Assembly: GCA_965149945.1 (NCBI GenBank)
Contig: CBCTTQ010000039.1
Coordinates: forward strand, 1 to 11,103
Direction: 5' to 3'
DNA from: JAHZFN01 sp965149945
Lineage (GTDB): Bacteria; Bacillota; Dehalobacteriia; UBA4068; UBA4997
DNA length: 11,103 nucleotides
This document shows positions 5,557 to 11,103 of the stretch, one piece after another. The notes beneath the pieces were generated by a model. The model saw only the letters and a program-made list of their open reading frames with translations. It ran no database searches and was not told where the DNA came from. A program made the translations under genes and the position numbers. Positions within the stretch are counted from its first letter, which is position 1; each line of letters starts with the position of its first letter.

Positions 5557-7971
5557 ATGGCAGACAGAAAACTTACCATTGCTCTGGCCGGTAACCCCAA
5601 CAGCGGGAAAACGACCTTATTCAACGCATTAACAGGTTCCAATCAGACCGTCGGAAACTGGCCCGGCGTAACTGTTGAAAAAAAGGAAGGGAAACTGAAG
5701 CAGCATCATGATGTCGTCATCACCGACCTTCCCGGAATTTATTCCCTCTCTCCTTATACGCTGGAAGAAGTAGTCGCGAGAAATTATTTAATCAAAGAAA
5801 GTCCAGACGCTATCTTAAACATCGTTGACGGCACCAATTTGGAAAGGAACCTGTACCTCACCACACAGTTATTGGAACTGGGTATTCCGGTAGTTGTCGC
5901 TGTCAACATGATGGACATCGTTCAAAAAAACGGTGACCACATCAATATCAACACCTTATCCAAAACCTTGGGTGTGCCCGTTTATGAAATCTCAGCATTA
6001 AAACACACCGGCGTGGCCTCTGTGGTCAACGCGGTTCTGGAAATCGGCAACAAAAAACAAAAAGTCATTCCACCCCATAAATTCAGCGGAAGCGTGGAAC
6101 ATGCCTTGGCACATATCGAAGAAGCCGTTCTGCATGATATGCCGGAATACCAACAGAGATGGTACGCCGTAAAAATCTTTGAACGGGATGAAAAAGTGCT
6201 GGCGGATTTACAAATTCCGGAAAGTACGCTGAAACATATAGAAAATGATATCCAATCCTGCGAAAAAGAAATGGATGACGAGGCAGAATTCATCATCACC
6301 AGCGAACGCTATGAGTACATTGCTTCCATCATCGGTCAATGCTACAAGAAAAACACCAAGAGAACAATGAGTACCTCAGACAAAATCGACCGAATCGTCA
6401 CCAATCGTTGGCTCTCTTTGCCTATCTTCGCGGTGGTTATGTTTCTGGTATATTATATTTCTGTCACCACTGTCGGTACATGGACCACAGACTGGACCAA
6501 TGATGGATTGTTCGGAGACGGCTGGCATCTGTTCGGCAACGGCAGTGATGAATACGCGGCGGCCTACGATGAATTCATGGCAGACAACGTTTTAAATAAC
6601 ACCAATATCGACGCCATGATTGCCGACGCGGTGGATCAGAATATCGTCGGCGCGGAAGATTTAGAGGCTGCCATCGACGCGCAGGACGCCGGCGCTTTTG
6701 ATGAAGCTTACGCTTCTTACGGACCTGCTTTAGGTGAAGAATTCACCGCGGAAGTAGACGCCGCTATGGAAAGCGCGCCGAACACCGCCGATTACGGCAT
6801 TTGGGTTCCCGGTATTCCCGTCATTGTTGAGAACGGCCTTACCGCCGTCAACAGCCCGGAATGGCTCTCCTCTCTGGTACTTGACGGTATTGTTGCCGGG
6901 GTTGGCGCCGTATTGGGCTTCGTGCCGCAGATGCTGGTACTCTTCATTTTCCTGGCATTCCTGGAATACTGCGGTTACATGGCGCGTATCGCCTTTATCT
7001 TAGACCGCATTTTCCGCAAGTTCGGTCTGTCCGGGAAATCTTTCATTCCGATGTTGATCGGCTCCGGCTGCGGCGTACCCGGTGTTATGGCCAGTCGTAC
7101 TATCGAAAATCAGCGTGACCGACGTATGACCATTATGACCACCACTTTCATCCCTTGCGGAGCGAAGCTGCCGATTATCGCACTGCTGACCGGCGCGGTA
7201 TTTAACGGCGCTTGGTGGGTAGCGCCTTCCGCCTACTTCTTGGGCGTAGCCGCGATCATTTGCTCCGGTATTATTCTGAAGAAAACCAAAATGTTCGCGG
7301 GTGATCCCGCTCCTTTCGTAATGGAACTGCCGGCTTACCATTGGCCTACCGTAGGTAGTATTCTCCGCTCCATGTGGGAACGCGGCTGGTCCTTCATTAA
7401 AAAAGCCGGTACCATCATCATGGCCGCCACCATTGTCATTTGGCTGGGTTCTTGCTTCGGCAACACCGGCAGCGGGTTCGGATTCAGCACCGAATTAGCT
7501 ATGGAAGACAGTGTTCTCGGTTACATCGGTAATGCTCTCTGCTGGATTTTCGCTCCGTTAGGTTTTGGAGACCCCACCGCGACAGTAGCCACCATTATGG
7601 GCTTGGTTGCTAAAGAAGAAGTTGTCGCCGTATTCGGCGTACTGGACTTCGAAGGTTTGGGTATGTTGGCCGGTTATGCTTTCTTGGCGTTTAACCTGCT
7701 GTGCGCTCCTTGCTTCGCGGCAATCGGCGCCATCAGAAGGGAAATGAACAGCGCTAAATGGACATGGTTCGCCATCGGTTACCAATGCGTTTTGGGTTAC
7801 GGTACCGCGCTTTGTATCTACCAGTTCGGTTCCCTCTTCGCGGGCAACCCCAACCCCGTCGGCTTAATCTTTGCCATCTTGGTATTCGCGGTATTCCTGT
7901 ACTTCCTGTTTCGACCCAATAAATACGAAACAGCCAAACAGACCAAAGCCGCGGCTGCCGGCAACATCTAA
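5557..7971 (+). CDS. feoB: Ferrous iron transport protein B (FeoB)
   Basis: FeoB imports Fe2+ across the inner membrane. The N-terminal G domain has G1 GNPNSGKT (12-19), G2 Thr39, G3 DLPG (57-60), G4 NMMD (117-120) and a G5-like SALKHTG. A helical regulatory (GDI) region follows to about 270. The first membrane span is at about 289-308. The membrane core holds the family gate motifs: Cys472 in CGYMARIAF, GSGCGVPGV (502-510, Cys505), IPCGAKLP (532-539) and, in the second repeat, CAPC (716-719). At 804 residues it is slightly longer than E. coli FeoB (773). The extra length is an Asp/Glu/Ala-rich stretch at about 329-414 between the first span and the next hydrophobic core, on the predicted outer side, with 21 acidic and no Lys or Arg residues. 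The C-terminus ends in a short Lys/Ala tail without a FeoC-like domain. It starts three bases after feoA2. Confidence 0.97.
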   Translation: MADRKLTIALAGNPNSGKTTLFNALTGSNQTVGNWPGVTVEKKEGKLKQHHDVVITDLPGIYSLSPYTLEEVVARNYLIKESPDAILNIVDGTNLERNLYLTTQLLELGIPVVVAVNMMDIVQKNGDHININTLSKTLGVPVYEISALKHTGVASVVNAVLEIGNKKQKVIPPHKFSGSVEHALAHIEEAVLHDMPEYQQRWYAVKIFERDEKVLADLQIPESTLKHIENDIQSCEKEMDDEAEFIITSERYEYIASIIGQCYKKNTKRTMSTSDKIDRIVTNRWLSLPIFAVVMFLVYYISVTTVGTWTTDWTNDGLFGDGWHLFGNGSDEYAAAYDEFMADNVLNNTNIDAMIADAVDQNIVGAEDLEAAIDAQDAGAFDEAYASYGPALGEEFTAEVDAAMESAPNTADYGIWVPGIPVIVENGLTAVNSPEWLSSLVLDGIVAGVGAVLGFVPQMLVLFIFLAFLEYCGYMARIAFILDRIFRKFGLSGKSFIPMLIGSGCGVPGVMASRTIENQRDRRMTIMTTTFIPCGAKLPIIALLTGAVFNGAWWVAPSAYFLGVAAIICSGIILKKTKMFAGDPAPFVMELPAYHWPTVGSILRSMWERGWSFIKKAGTIIMAATIVIWLGSCFGNTGSGFGFSTELAMEDSVLGYIGNALCWIFAPLGFGDPTATVATIMGLVAKEEVVAVFGVLDFEGLGMLAGYAFLAFNLLCAPCFAAIGAIRREMNSAKWTWFAIGYQCVLGYGTALCIYQFGSLFAGNPNPVGLIFAILVFAVFLYFLFRPNKYETAKQTKAAAAGNI

Positions 7972-8004
7972 GCCTTACGCGCGGTATTCGTTTAGAAACT
8001 TCCT

Positions 8005-8026
8005 CGGGAGAGACCCTCTCCTCCCG
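8005..8026 (+). other. Hairpin just after feoB
   Basis: CGGGAG (8005-8010) can pair with CTCCCG (8021-8026). An alternative register pairs GGAGAG (8007-8012) with CTCTCC (8016-8021). There is no T-run behind it, so it is not a standard terminator. It may protect the 3' end of the feoB message or set differential expression with the downstream genes. Confidence 0.35.
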
Positions 8027-8068
8027 TTCAAATCGTTACAAACCTTTTCGTTAGCCGTGATTCTCCTC

Positions 8069-8126
8069 CGGTCATAGCAGCCATTTCGTAAAAGAAATAC
8101 CTATGGATACACCCCTGCTATGACCG
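8069..8126 (+). repeat. Perfect 12-bp inverted repeat between feoB and the cysteine-rich gene
   Basis: CGGTCATAGCAG (8069-8080) and CTGCTATGACCG (8115-8126) are exact reverse complements, enclosing 34 bases that contain a smaller hairpin ATTTC-N6-GAAAT (8083-8098). No T-run follows. It ends 25 bases before the ribosome-binding site of the next gene. As RNA it would be a stable intercistronic stem-loop, either a processing or stability element or a translation-control element. Confidence 0.55.
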
Positions 8127-8165
8127 AACAGAACACGGCAAGGCAAGAAAAAAAGGAGGTCCGCC

Positions 8166-8477
8166 ATGATCACCTTATGGCTTTGCAATCCCGGTGAGGA
8201 TTATATCATTGAAAAATTTAAGCAGAATATGGACATCATGACGGCAGACAACCAAATGTTCAGTTTGAAAGCCCTCACCGGGAAACGTCTTGCCATTGTC
8301 GGTAAAAATAATGAAGCTGTCTTTGCCGTTTTCCACGGTCATCGATTGGTATTCAAAAAAGAATTCGCACTGAGCATCTGGGGCAAAATTACCGGAAAAA
8401 CCAAAGAAAAACCGGTCATTTTACATCAGCCCATCGGTTGCGGTCATAGCTGCGGCAATTGCAAAGGCTGCTGTTAA
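8166..8477 (+). CDS. Small feo-linked protein with cysteine-rich C-terminal tail (possible FeoA-like core)
   Basis: A 103-residue protein with no confident family assignment. It has no signal peptide or membrane span, so it is probably cytoplasmic. The last 12 residues, CGHSCGNCKGCC, hold five cysteines (92, 96, 99, 102, 103) and a histidine, a likely iron or iron-sulfur binding tail; Cys7 is the only other cysteine. The region VFAVFHGHRLVFKKEFALSI (about 53-72) follows the strand-strand-helix pattern of FeoA C-termini, for example RVAISEEMAKKI in feoA1, so it may be a diverged FeoA-like SH3 barrel carrying a metal-binding tail (inference, weak). Cys-rich tails also occur in the FeoB-associated Cys-rich membrane proteins, but those have a membrane span that this one lacks. 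A canonical AAGGAGGT precedes the ATG. It lies 194 bp after feoB behind a stem-loop and probably belongs to the same operon. Confidence 0.8.
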   Translation: MITLWLCNPGEDYIIEKFKQNMDIMTADNQMFSLKALTGKRLAIVGKNNEAVFAVFHGHRLVFKKEFALSIWGKITGKTKEKPVILHQPIGCGHSCGNCKGCC

Positions 8478-8505
8478 CACATCATCCACAAAGAAGTAAT
8501 TGCTT

Positions 8506-8622
8506 ATGTATTTACAACTTTATTCTCTGGTTTTTGGCATTCTCTCCTTTTTGTTAATCAGTGGTTTTTGGCTGATTTGCAACAAAATGATCCATTACTT
8601 GTTTCACCGTCACCATCGGTAA
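8506..8622 (+). CDS. 38-residue single-span membrane peptide with a His/Arg-rich end
   Basis: An ATG-started frame of 38 codons 28 bases after the cysteine-rich gene. Residues 7-25 (SLVFGILSFLLISGFWLIC) form one hydrophobic span, followed by NKMIHYLFHRHHR, a basic, histidine-rich tail that should stay in the cytoplasm, N-out/C-in by the positive-inside rule. The ribosome-binding site (AAGAAG, about 11 bases upstream) is weak, but translational coupling to the preceding gene is possible. Small membrane proteins often accompany FeoB and other transporters as accessory subunits, and the histidines could touch metal (inference). No family is recognised and the frame is short, so chance cannot be excluded. 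The clean hydrophobic-then-basic pattern and its location before the terminator argue that it is real. Confidence 0.5.
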   Translation: MYLQLYSLVFGILSFLLISGFWLICNKMIHYLFHRHHR

Positions 8623-8647
8623 ACAGTACGAGACGATAAAGAGGAAT

Positions 8648-8662
8648 AGACAACAGTTGTCT
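8648..8662. repeat. Palindrome AGACAAC-A-GTTGTCT
   Basis: A perfect 7-1-7 inverted repeat just downstream of the small membrane peptide. As RNA it can form AGACAA-CAG-TTGTCT followed by GTTTTTC, a possible weak terminator of the feo operon upstream of the strong one at 8772. Confidence 0.4.
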
Positions 8663-8742
8663 GTTTTTCGCGTCACTCAACCTTTATTCTTCCTTCAATA
8701 AATGCCTTACTCTCATGAGAACAAAATCTCGCGAAAAACAGA
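8660..8742. repeat. 83-bp segment bounded by 13-bp perfect inverted repeats
   Basis: TCTGTTTTTCGCG (8660-8672) and CGCGAAAAACAGA (8730-8742) are exact reverse complements, with 57 bases between them that include the palindrome TCTCATGAGA (8711-8720). It lies between the last feo gene and the terminator. It could be a small-RNA-like stem, a 3' UTR element, or the ends of a tiny decayed mobile repeat. I see no flanking target duplication. Confidence 0.5.
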
Positions 8743-8771
8743 TTCGTACCGCCAAAATCCAAAAAAATTCA

Positions 8772-8806
8772 CAGTCCGAGCAGATTTCTGCTCGGACTGC
8801 TTTTTT
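8772..8806 (+). terminator. Strong intrinsic terminator between convergent operons, probably bidirectional
   Basis: A perfect 12-bp stem CAGTCCGAGCAG (8772-8783) / CTGCTCGGACTG (8788-8799) with loop ATTT, followed by C and six T on the plus strand. On the other strand, an A-run at 8761-8767 provides a U-tract four bases after the stem. It therefore terminates the feo operon and probably also the converging Crp/Fnr gene. Confidence 0.92.
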
Positions 8807-8862
8807 ATGCAATATGTTCATCAAAAAAATTACCCAGTCTCTATTGAAACTTTTTGAAAGGC

Positions 8863-9549
8863 TTATTTTTTTACTTCACATAGAGTAAATTGATTCTTTT
8901 TGAAATTAATGACGCCTTCCGCTCGCAGTTTGCTCAACTCATGCGACATGGCGCTGCGATCCACCGCCAAATAATCCGCCAACTCCTGGCGACTCAGAGA
9001 AATAGCAAAAGAACGCTGTCCTTTCTGCAAAGAGACGGCCGATAAATACGAAAGCAATTTTTCTCTGGTGGTACGCTGAGTCAAATGTTCAATCTTATTA
9101 GTCAGCATAAGATTTTTCTTTGCTAAAATACGCATCATATTTTCAATCAATCGAGAATGAAAGGCACATGCAGAAGAACAGACGGTGACAATACGCCGAT
9201 AATCAAGAAACAGAATCTCCGTGCTTTCTGCCGCCACCACTGCAATAGGAGAACAGGAAACAGAAGCGCAAGCTAACGCTTCTCCAAACATATCTCCCGC
9301 TTCCACTTTTGCCAAAATAGAACGATTCCCCCAGCAATCTGTTTTTTCAATATTCACATTTCCCTGTATGACAATGCCAGTTTCTCGAATGGGTTGCCCC
9401 AGCTGAAAAACCACCTGATTTTTTTCATATCTTCTGATTTTCGCCTGTAAACATCGGAAAATATCCGCCAGATTTTCCGAGCTGACACCGTCAAACAAAA
9501 TACAATCCGCTACCAATGGAATAACTTTTTCCGGCTGCTTATGCACCAT
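8863..9549 (-). CDS. Crp/Fnr-family transcriptional regulator, divergent to the ferredoxin-hcp operon (HcpR-like role)
   Basis: A 228-residue Crp/Fnr protein: an N-terminal beta-roll sensor domain (about 15-120, with VIQGNVNIEKTD and AGDMFGEALA), a dimerisation helix, and a winged helix-turn-helix at about 186-212 (SRQELADYLAVDRSAMSHEL). It is clearly paralogous to the regulator in the hydE operon; the recognition helices differ in several residues (SAMSHELSKL versus SALSRELSRM). It is cysteine-rich, but the cysteines are scattered and do not form the FNR cluster motif. The start is the ATG at 9547-9549, with GGAAGGTG upstream. It is transcribed away from the ferredoxin-hcp operon across a 188-bp intergenic region containing a TGTTGG-N4-CCAACA palindrome. 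Crp/Fnr regulators next to hcp (the HcpR group) commonly activate hcp under nitrosative stress, so that role is likely here (inference from context). It ends before the shared terminator. Confidence 0.9.
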   Translation of the reverse strand: MVHKQPEKVIPLVADCILFDGVSSENLADIFRCLQAKIRRYEKNQVVFQLGQPIRETGIVIQGNVNIEKTDCWGNRSILAKVEAGDMFGEALACASVSCSPIAVVAAESTEILFLDYRRIVTVCSSACAFHSRLIENMMRILAKKNLMLTNKIEHLTQRTTREKLLSYLSAVSLQKGQRSFAISLSRQELADYLAVDRSAMSHELSKLRAEGVINFKKNQFTLCEVKK

Positions 9550-9644
9550 CTCTGCACACCTTCCTGCTTTTCTTTTCCTTTCACATTTTTCTATCTCCCC
9601 AGTTGTCGCTTTTGAAAGAGATTGTTTGATATTTTTTAATGCTT

Positions 9645-9660
9645 TGTTGGAAATCCAACA
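9645..9660. promoter_or_regulatory. Crp/Fnr-like operator TGTTGG-N4-CCAACA upstream of ferredoxin-hcp
   Basis: A perfect 6-4-6 inverted repeat with spacer AAAT in the divergent intergenic region. Its centre (9652.5) lies at -41.5 from the start predicted from the TATAAT at 9682-9687, exactly the spacing of class II activation by Crp/Fnr proteins. The half-site GTTGG resembles, but differs from, GTTGC at the hydE-operon promoter. Confidence 0.7.
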
Positions 9661-9687
9661 TACTTTTTTCTTTGATTATATTATAAT
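9659..9687 (+). promoter_or_regulatory. Activator-dependent promoter of the ferredoxin-hcp operon
   Basis: Perfect -10 TATAAT (9682-9687), but 17 bp upstream only CATACT (9659-9664) with no resemblance to TTGACA. The missing -35 is covered by the palindrome at 9645-9660, the usual design of a class II Crp/Fnr-activated promoter. The predicted start is near 9694, giving a 44-nt leader. Confidence 0.65.
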
Positions 9688-9737
9688 TTCCCCAGAAACA
9701 CAAGAAAAATAACTATTCATATCTGGAGGTGTTTTAA

Positions 9738-10448
9738 ATGCTCCGCAGAATTATCGAAATCGACTCAAAGAAATGCAATGGTTGCGGCATCTGCGCAGAC
9801 GCTTGTCACGAAGGCGCCATCACTATGGTTGACGGCAAAGCCCGACTGATTCGCGAAGATTACTGCGACGGATTGGGTGACTGCCTACCCGTCTGTCCCA
9901 CTGATGCTATTCGCTTTGTAGAAAAAGAAGCCGCGCCCTATGCCGCCGCGGCGGCAGCGCAACAACAAAAAAAACCAACTTCGTCCCAATCTCCGCTATC
10001 AGCCTGTTGTCCCGGCAGTCAGCCGCAACTGTTAAAACGACCGCAAACAGCGGCAAATCCCGCATCCGCAAAACTTCCCAGTCAATTGGCGCAATGGCCC
10101 ACCCAGATCAAACTAATGCCTATCCAAGCGCCCTATTTCGATCAAGCGGATCTCTTGGTCGCGGCAGACTGTACCGCCTATGCTTATGGCAATTTTCATG
10201 AAAAATTCATGAAAGGCCGCGTCACCATCATCGGTTGCCCCAAGCTGGATGAAGAAGATTACAGCAAAAAACTAACGGAAATCTTGAAAAACAACAATAT
10301 CAAAAGTGTTACAATTGTCCGCATGATGGTTCCTTGTTGCGGCGGCATAGAACATGCCGTAAAAAAAGCTGTGCAAGCCAGCGGCAAATTGCTCCCTCAG
10401 AAAGTCGTGACCTTGCATGTTAATGGAGAAATTTTACATGAAACTTAA
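9738..10448 (+). CDS. Hcp-linked 4Fe-4S ferredoxin-domain protein
   Basis: A 236-residue cytoplasmic iron-sulfur protein of the type often found beside hcp in anaerobes, probably an electron donor or assembly partner for Hcp (inference). The N-terminal ferredoxin domain has Cys13, 16, 19 and 23 (C-x2-C-x2-C-x3-C). The second motif is CDGLGDCLPVCP with Cys43, 49 and 53; Leu46 sits where the third ligand cysteine usually lies, so the second cluster may be [3Fe-4S] or use another ligand. Residues about 75-115 are an Ala/Gln/Pro/Ser-rich linker including a second cysteine pair (SACC). A C-terminal domain follows (about 120-230, with FHEKFMKGRVTIIGCPKLDE and RMMVPCCGGIEHAV), whose cysteines could bind another cluster. 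GGAGGT lies before the ATG. It is the first gene after the Crp/Fnr-type promoter and is followed by hcp after 39 bp. Confidence 0.85.
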   Translation: MLRRIIEIDSKKCNGCGICADACHEGAITMVDGKARLIREDYCDGLGDCLPVCPTDAIRFVEKEAAPYAAAAAAQQQKKPTSSQSPLSACCPGSQPQLLKRPQTAANPASAKLPSQLAQWPTQIKLMPIQAPYFDQADLLVAADCTAYAYGNFHEKFMKGRVTIIGCPKLDEEDYSKKLTEILKNNNIKSVTIVRMMVPCCGGIEHAVKKAVQASGKLLPQKVVTLHVNGEILHET

Positions 10449-10487
10449 TCCAGCGCGCGAACTAAAGAAACGCAGGAGGTAACAATC

Positions 10488-11103
10488 ATGAACCAAATGT
10501 TTTGTTTTCAATGTCAACAAACAGCCGCCAACAAAGGCTGCCAAGGGAAAATCGGCGTCTGCGGTAAAAAAGCGGATACCGCTAATCTGCAAGACGAATT
10601 GACCGGCGCCCTCATTACTTTGGCGCAAGCGGTACGCAAAACCCAATCAACTGCCATCAGCGATCGATTGATCATTGAAGGCTTATTTATCACTCTCACC
10701 AACGTCAATTTTGATAATGACCGTATCCAACAAACCATCAAGCGAGTGCAGGAAGAAACAGTAAAACTCACCTCTCAACCGACAGCCCCCTATGAAATAA
10801 AAACCCTTTGGCAAGCGCAAGAAGACATCCGCTCCCTGAAATCTTTGATTCTGTTCGGTCTGCGAGGAATGGCCGCCTATGCCTATCACGCGTTAGTATT
10901 AGGATATACCGACGACACCGTCAATGCCTTTTTCTATGAGGGAATGGATGCCATTGCCCAAGACTACAACATGGAGGAATTACTGCCTTTGGCGCTGAAA
11001 ACCGGAGAAATAAACTTTCGTTGTTTGGAATTATTGGATCGCGCCAACACCAAATCTTACGGCAAACCGACCCCGATCCAAGTCAGTCAAACAGTGGAGC
11101 CCG
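10488..11103 (+). CDS. hcp: Hybrid cluster protein / hydroxylamine reductase Hcp (N-terminal 205 residues; runs off the right edge)
   Basis: Hcp carries a cubane cluster and an Fe-S-O hybrid cluster; it reduces hydroxylamine in vitro and is thought to act as an NO reductase in nitrosative stress defence. The start MNQMFCFQCQQTAANKGC is diagnostic. Cys6, Cys9, Cys18 and Cys25 (C-x2-C-x8-C-x6-C) are the N-terminal cluster ligands, in the spacing typical of anaerobe-type Hcp. Helical segments such as LILFGLRGMAAYAYHALVLG (about 123-142) also fit the family. Full Hcp proteins are about 540 residues, so roughly the first third is present. AGGAGGT precedes the ATG. It is co-transcribed with the ferredoxin gene, and expression should follow the promoter at 9659-9687. 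Confidence 0.96.
   Translation, partial: MNQMFCFQCQQTAANKGCQGKIGVCGKKADTANLQDELTGALITLAQAVRKTQSTAISDRLIIEGLFITLTNVNFDNDRIQQTIKRVQEETVKLTSQPTAPYEIKTLWQAQEDIRSLKSLILFGLRGMAAYAYHALVLGYTDDTVNAFFYEGMDAIAQDYNMEELLPLALKTGEINFRCLELLDRANTKSYGKPTPIQVSQTVEP

Noticed and set aside
8863..9549. FNR-type oxygen-sensing iron-sulfur cluster in the cysteine-rich regulator
   Set aside because: The cysteines are scattered through the sensor domain and do not form the N-terminal FNR cluster pattern. Heme or thiol sensing remains open.

Overview
The window looks like a stretch of chromosome from an anaerobic, fermentative bacterium of Firmicutes type. The reasons are strong AGGAGG-type ribosome-binding sites throughout, a HydE [FeFe]-hydrogenase maturase, an oxygen-sensitive hybrid cluster protein (Hcp), a FeoA-FeoA-FeoB ferrous iron system, and two Crp/Fnr-type regulators without the FNR N-terminal cysteine cluster. 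A Negativicutes or clostridial host is plausible, but the sequence alone does not prove it. The common thread is iron: import, cofactor maturation and iron-sulfur redox enzymes.

Left block (1-3530, minus strand): one operon read right to left. It encodes a FecCD-type ABC permease (TTG start), an ABC ATPase with an extra C-terminal domain resembling the TM1266 iron-only hydrogenase system regulator, a Crp/Fnr regulator and hydE, which runs off the left edge. The genes overlap by 4 bp or sit 4 to 60 bp apart. A near-consensus sigma70 promoter (3465-3493) lies between two copies of the inverted repeat GTTGC-N4-GCAAC, which suggests autoregulation by the Crp/Fnr protein of the operon. No substrate-binding protein is visible.

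Middle: an AT-rich gap (about 3545-3940) without convincing genes, then trmO (tRNA t6A37 methyltransferase) with its own promoter.

feo block (4815-8806, plus strand): a consensus extended -10 promoter is followed by two GTTAGC-N4-GCTAAC inverted repeats, the first at the predicted +1. A structured leader follows, then feoA1, feoA2 and feoB (with a lysine/arginine-free acidic insert), a 103-residue protein with a cysteine-rich tail and possible FeoA resemblance, and a 38-residue single-span membrane peptide. A strong terminator, probably bidirectional, closes the block.

Right block: a second Crp/Fnr regulator (minus strand) faces a divergent ferredoxin-hcp operon (plus strand; hcp runs off the right edge). 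A perfect TGTTGG-N4-CCAACA palindrome is centred at -41.5 from the predicted start of the ferredoxin-hcp promoter, the classical class II activator position. The two paralogous regulators and their two related but different palindromes look like paired specificities, one for the hydrogenase/ABC operon and one for the ferredoxin-hcp operon. The most unusual item is the ABC ATPase-TM1266 fusion inside a hydrogenase maturation operon.
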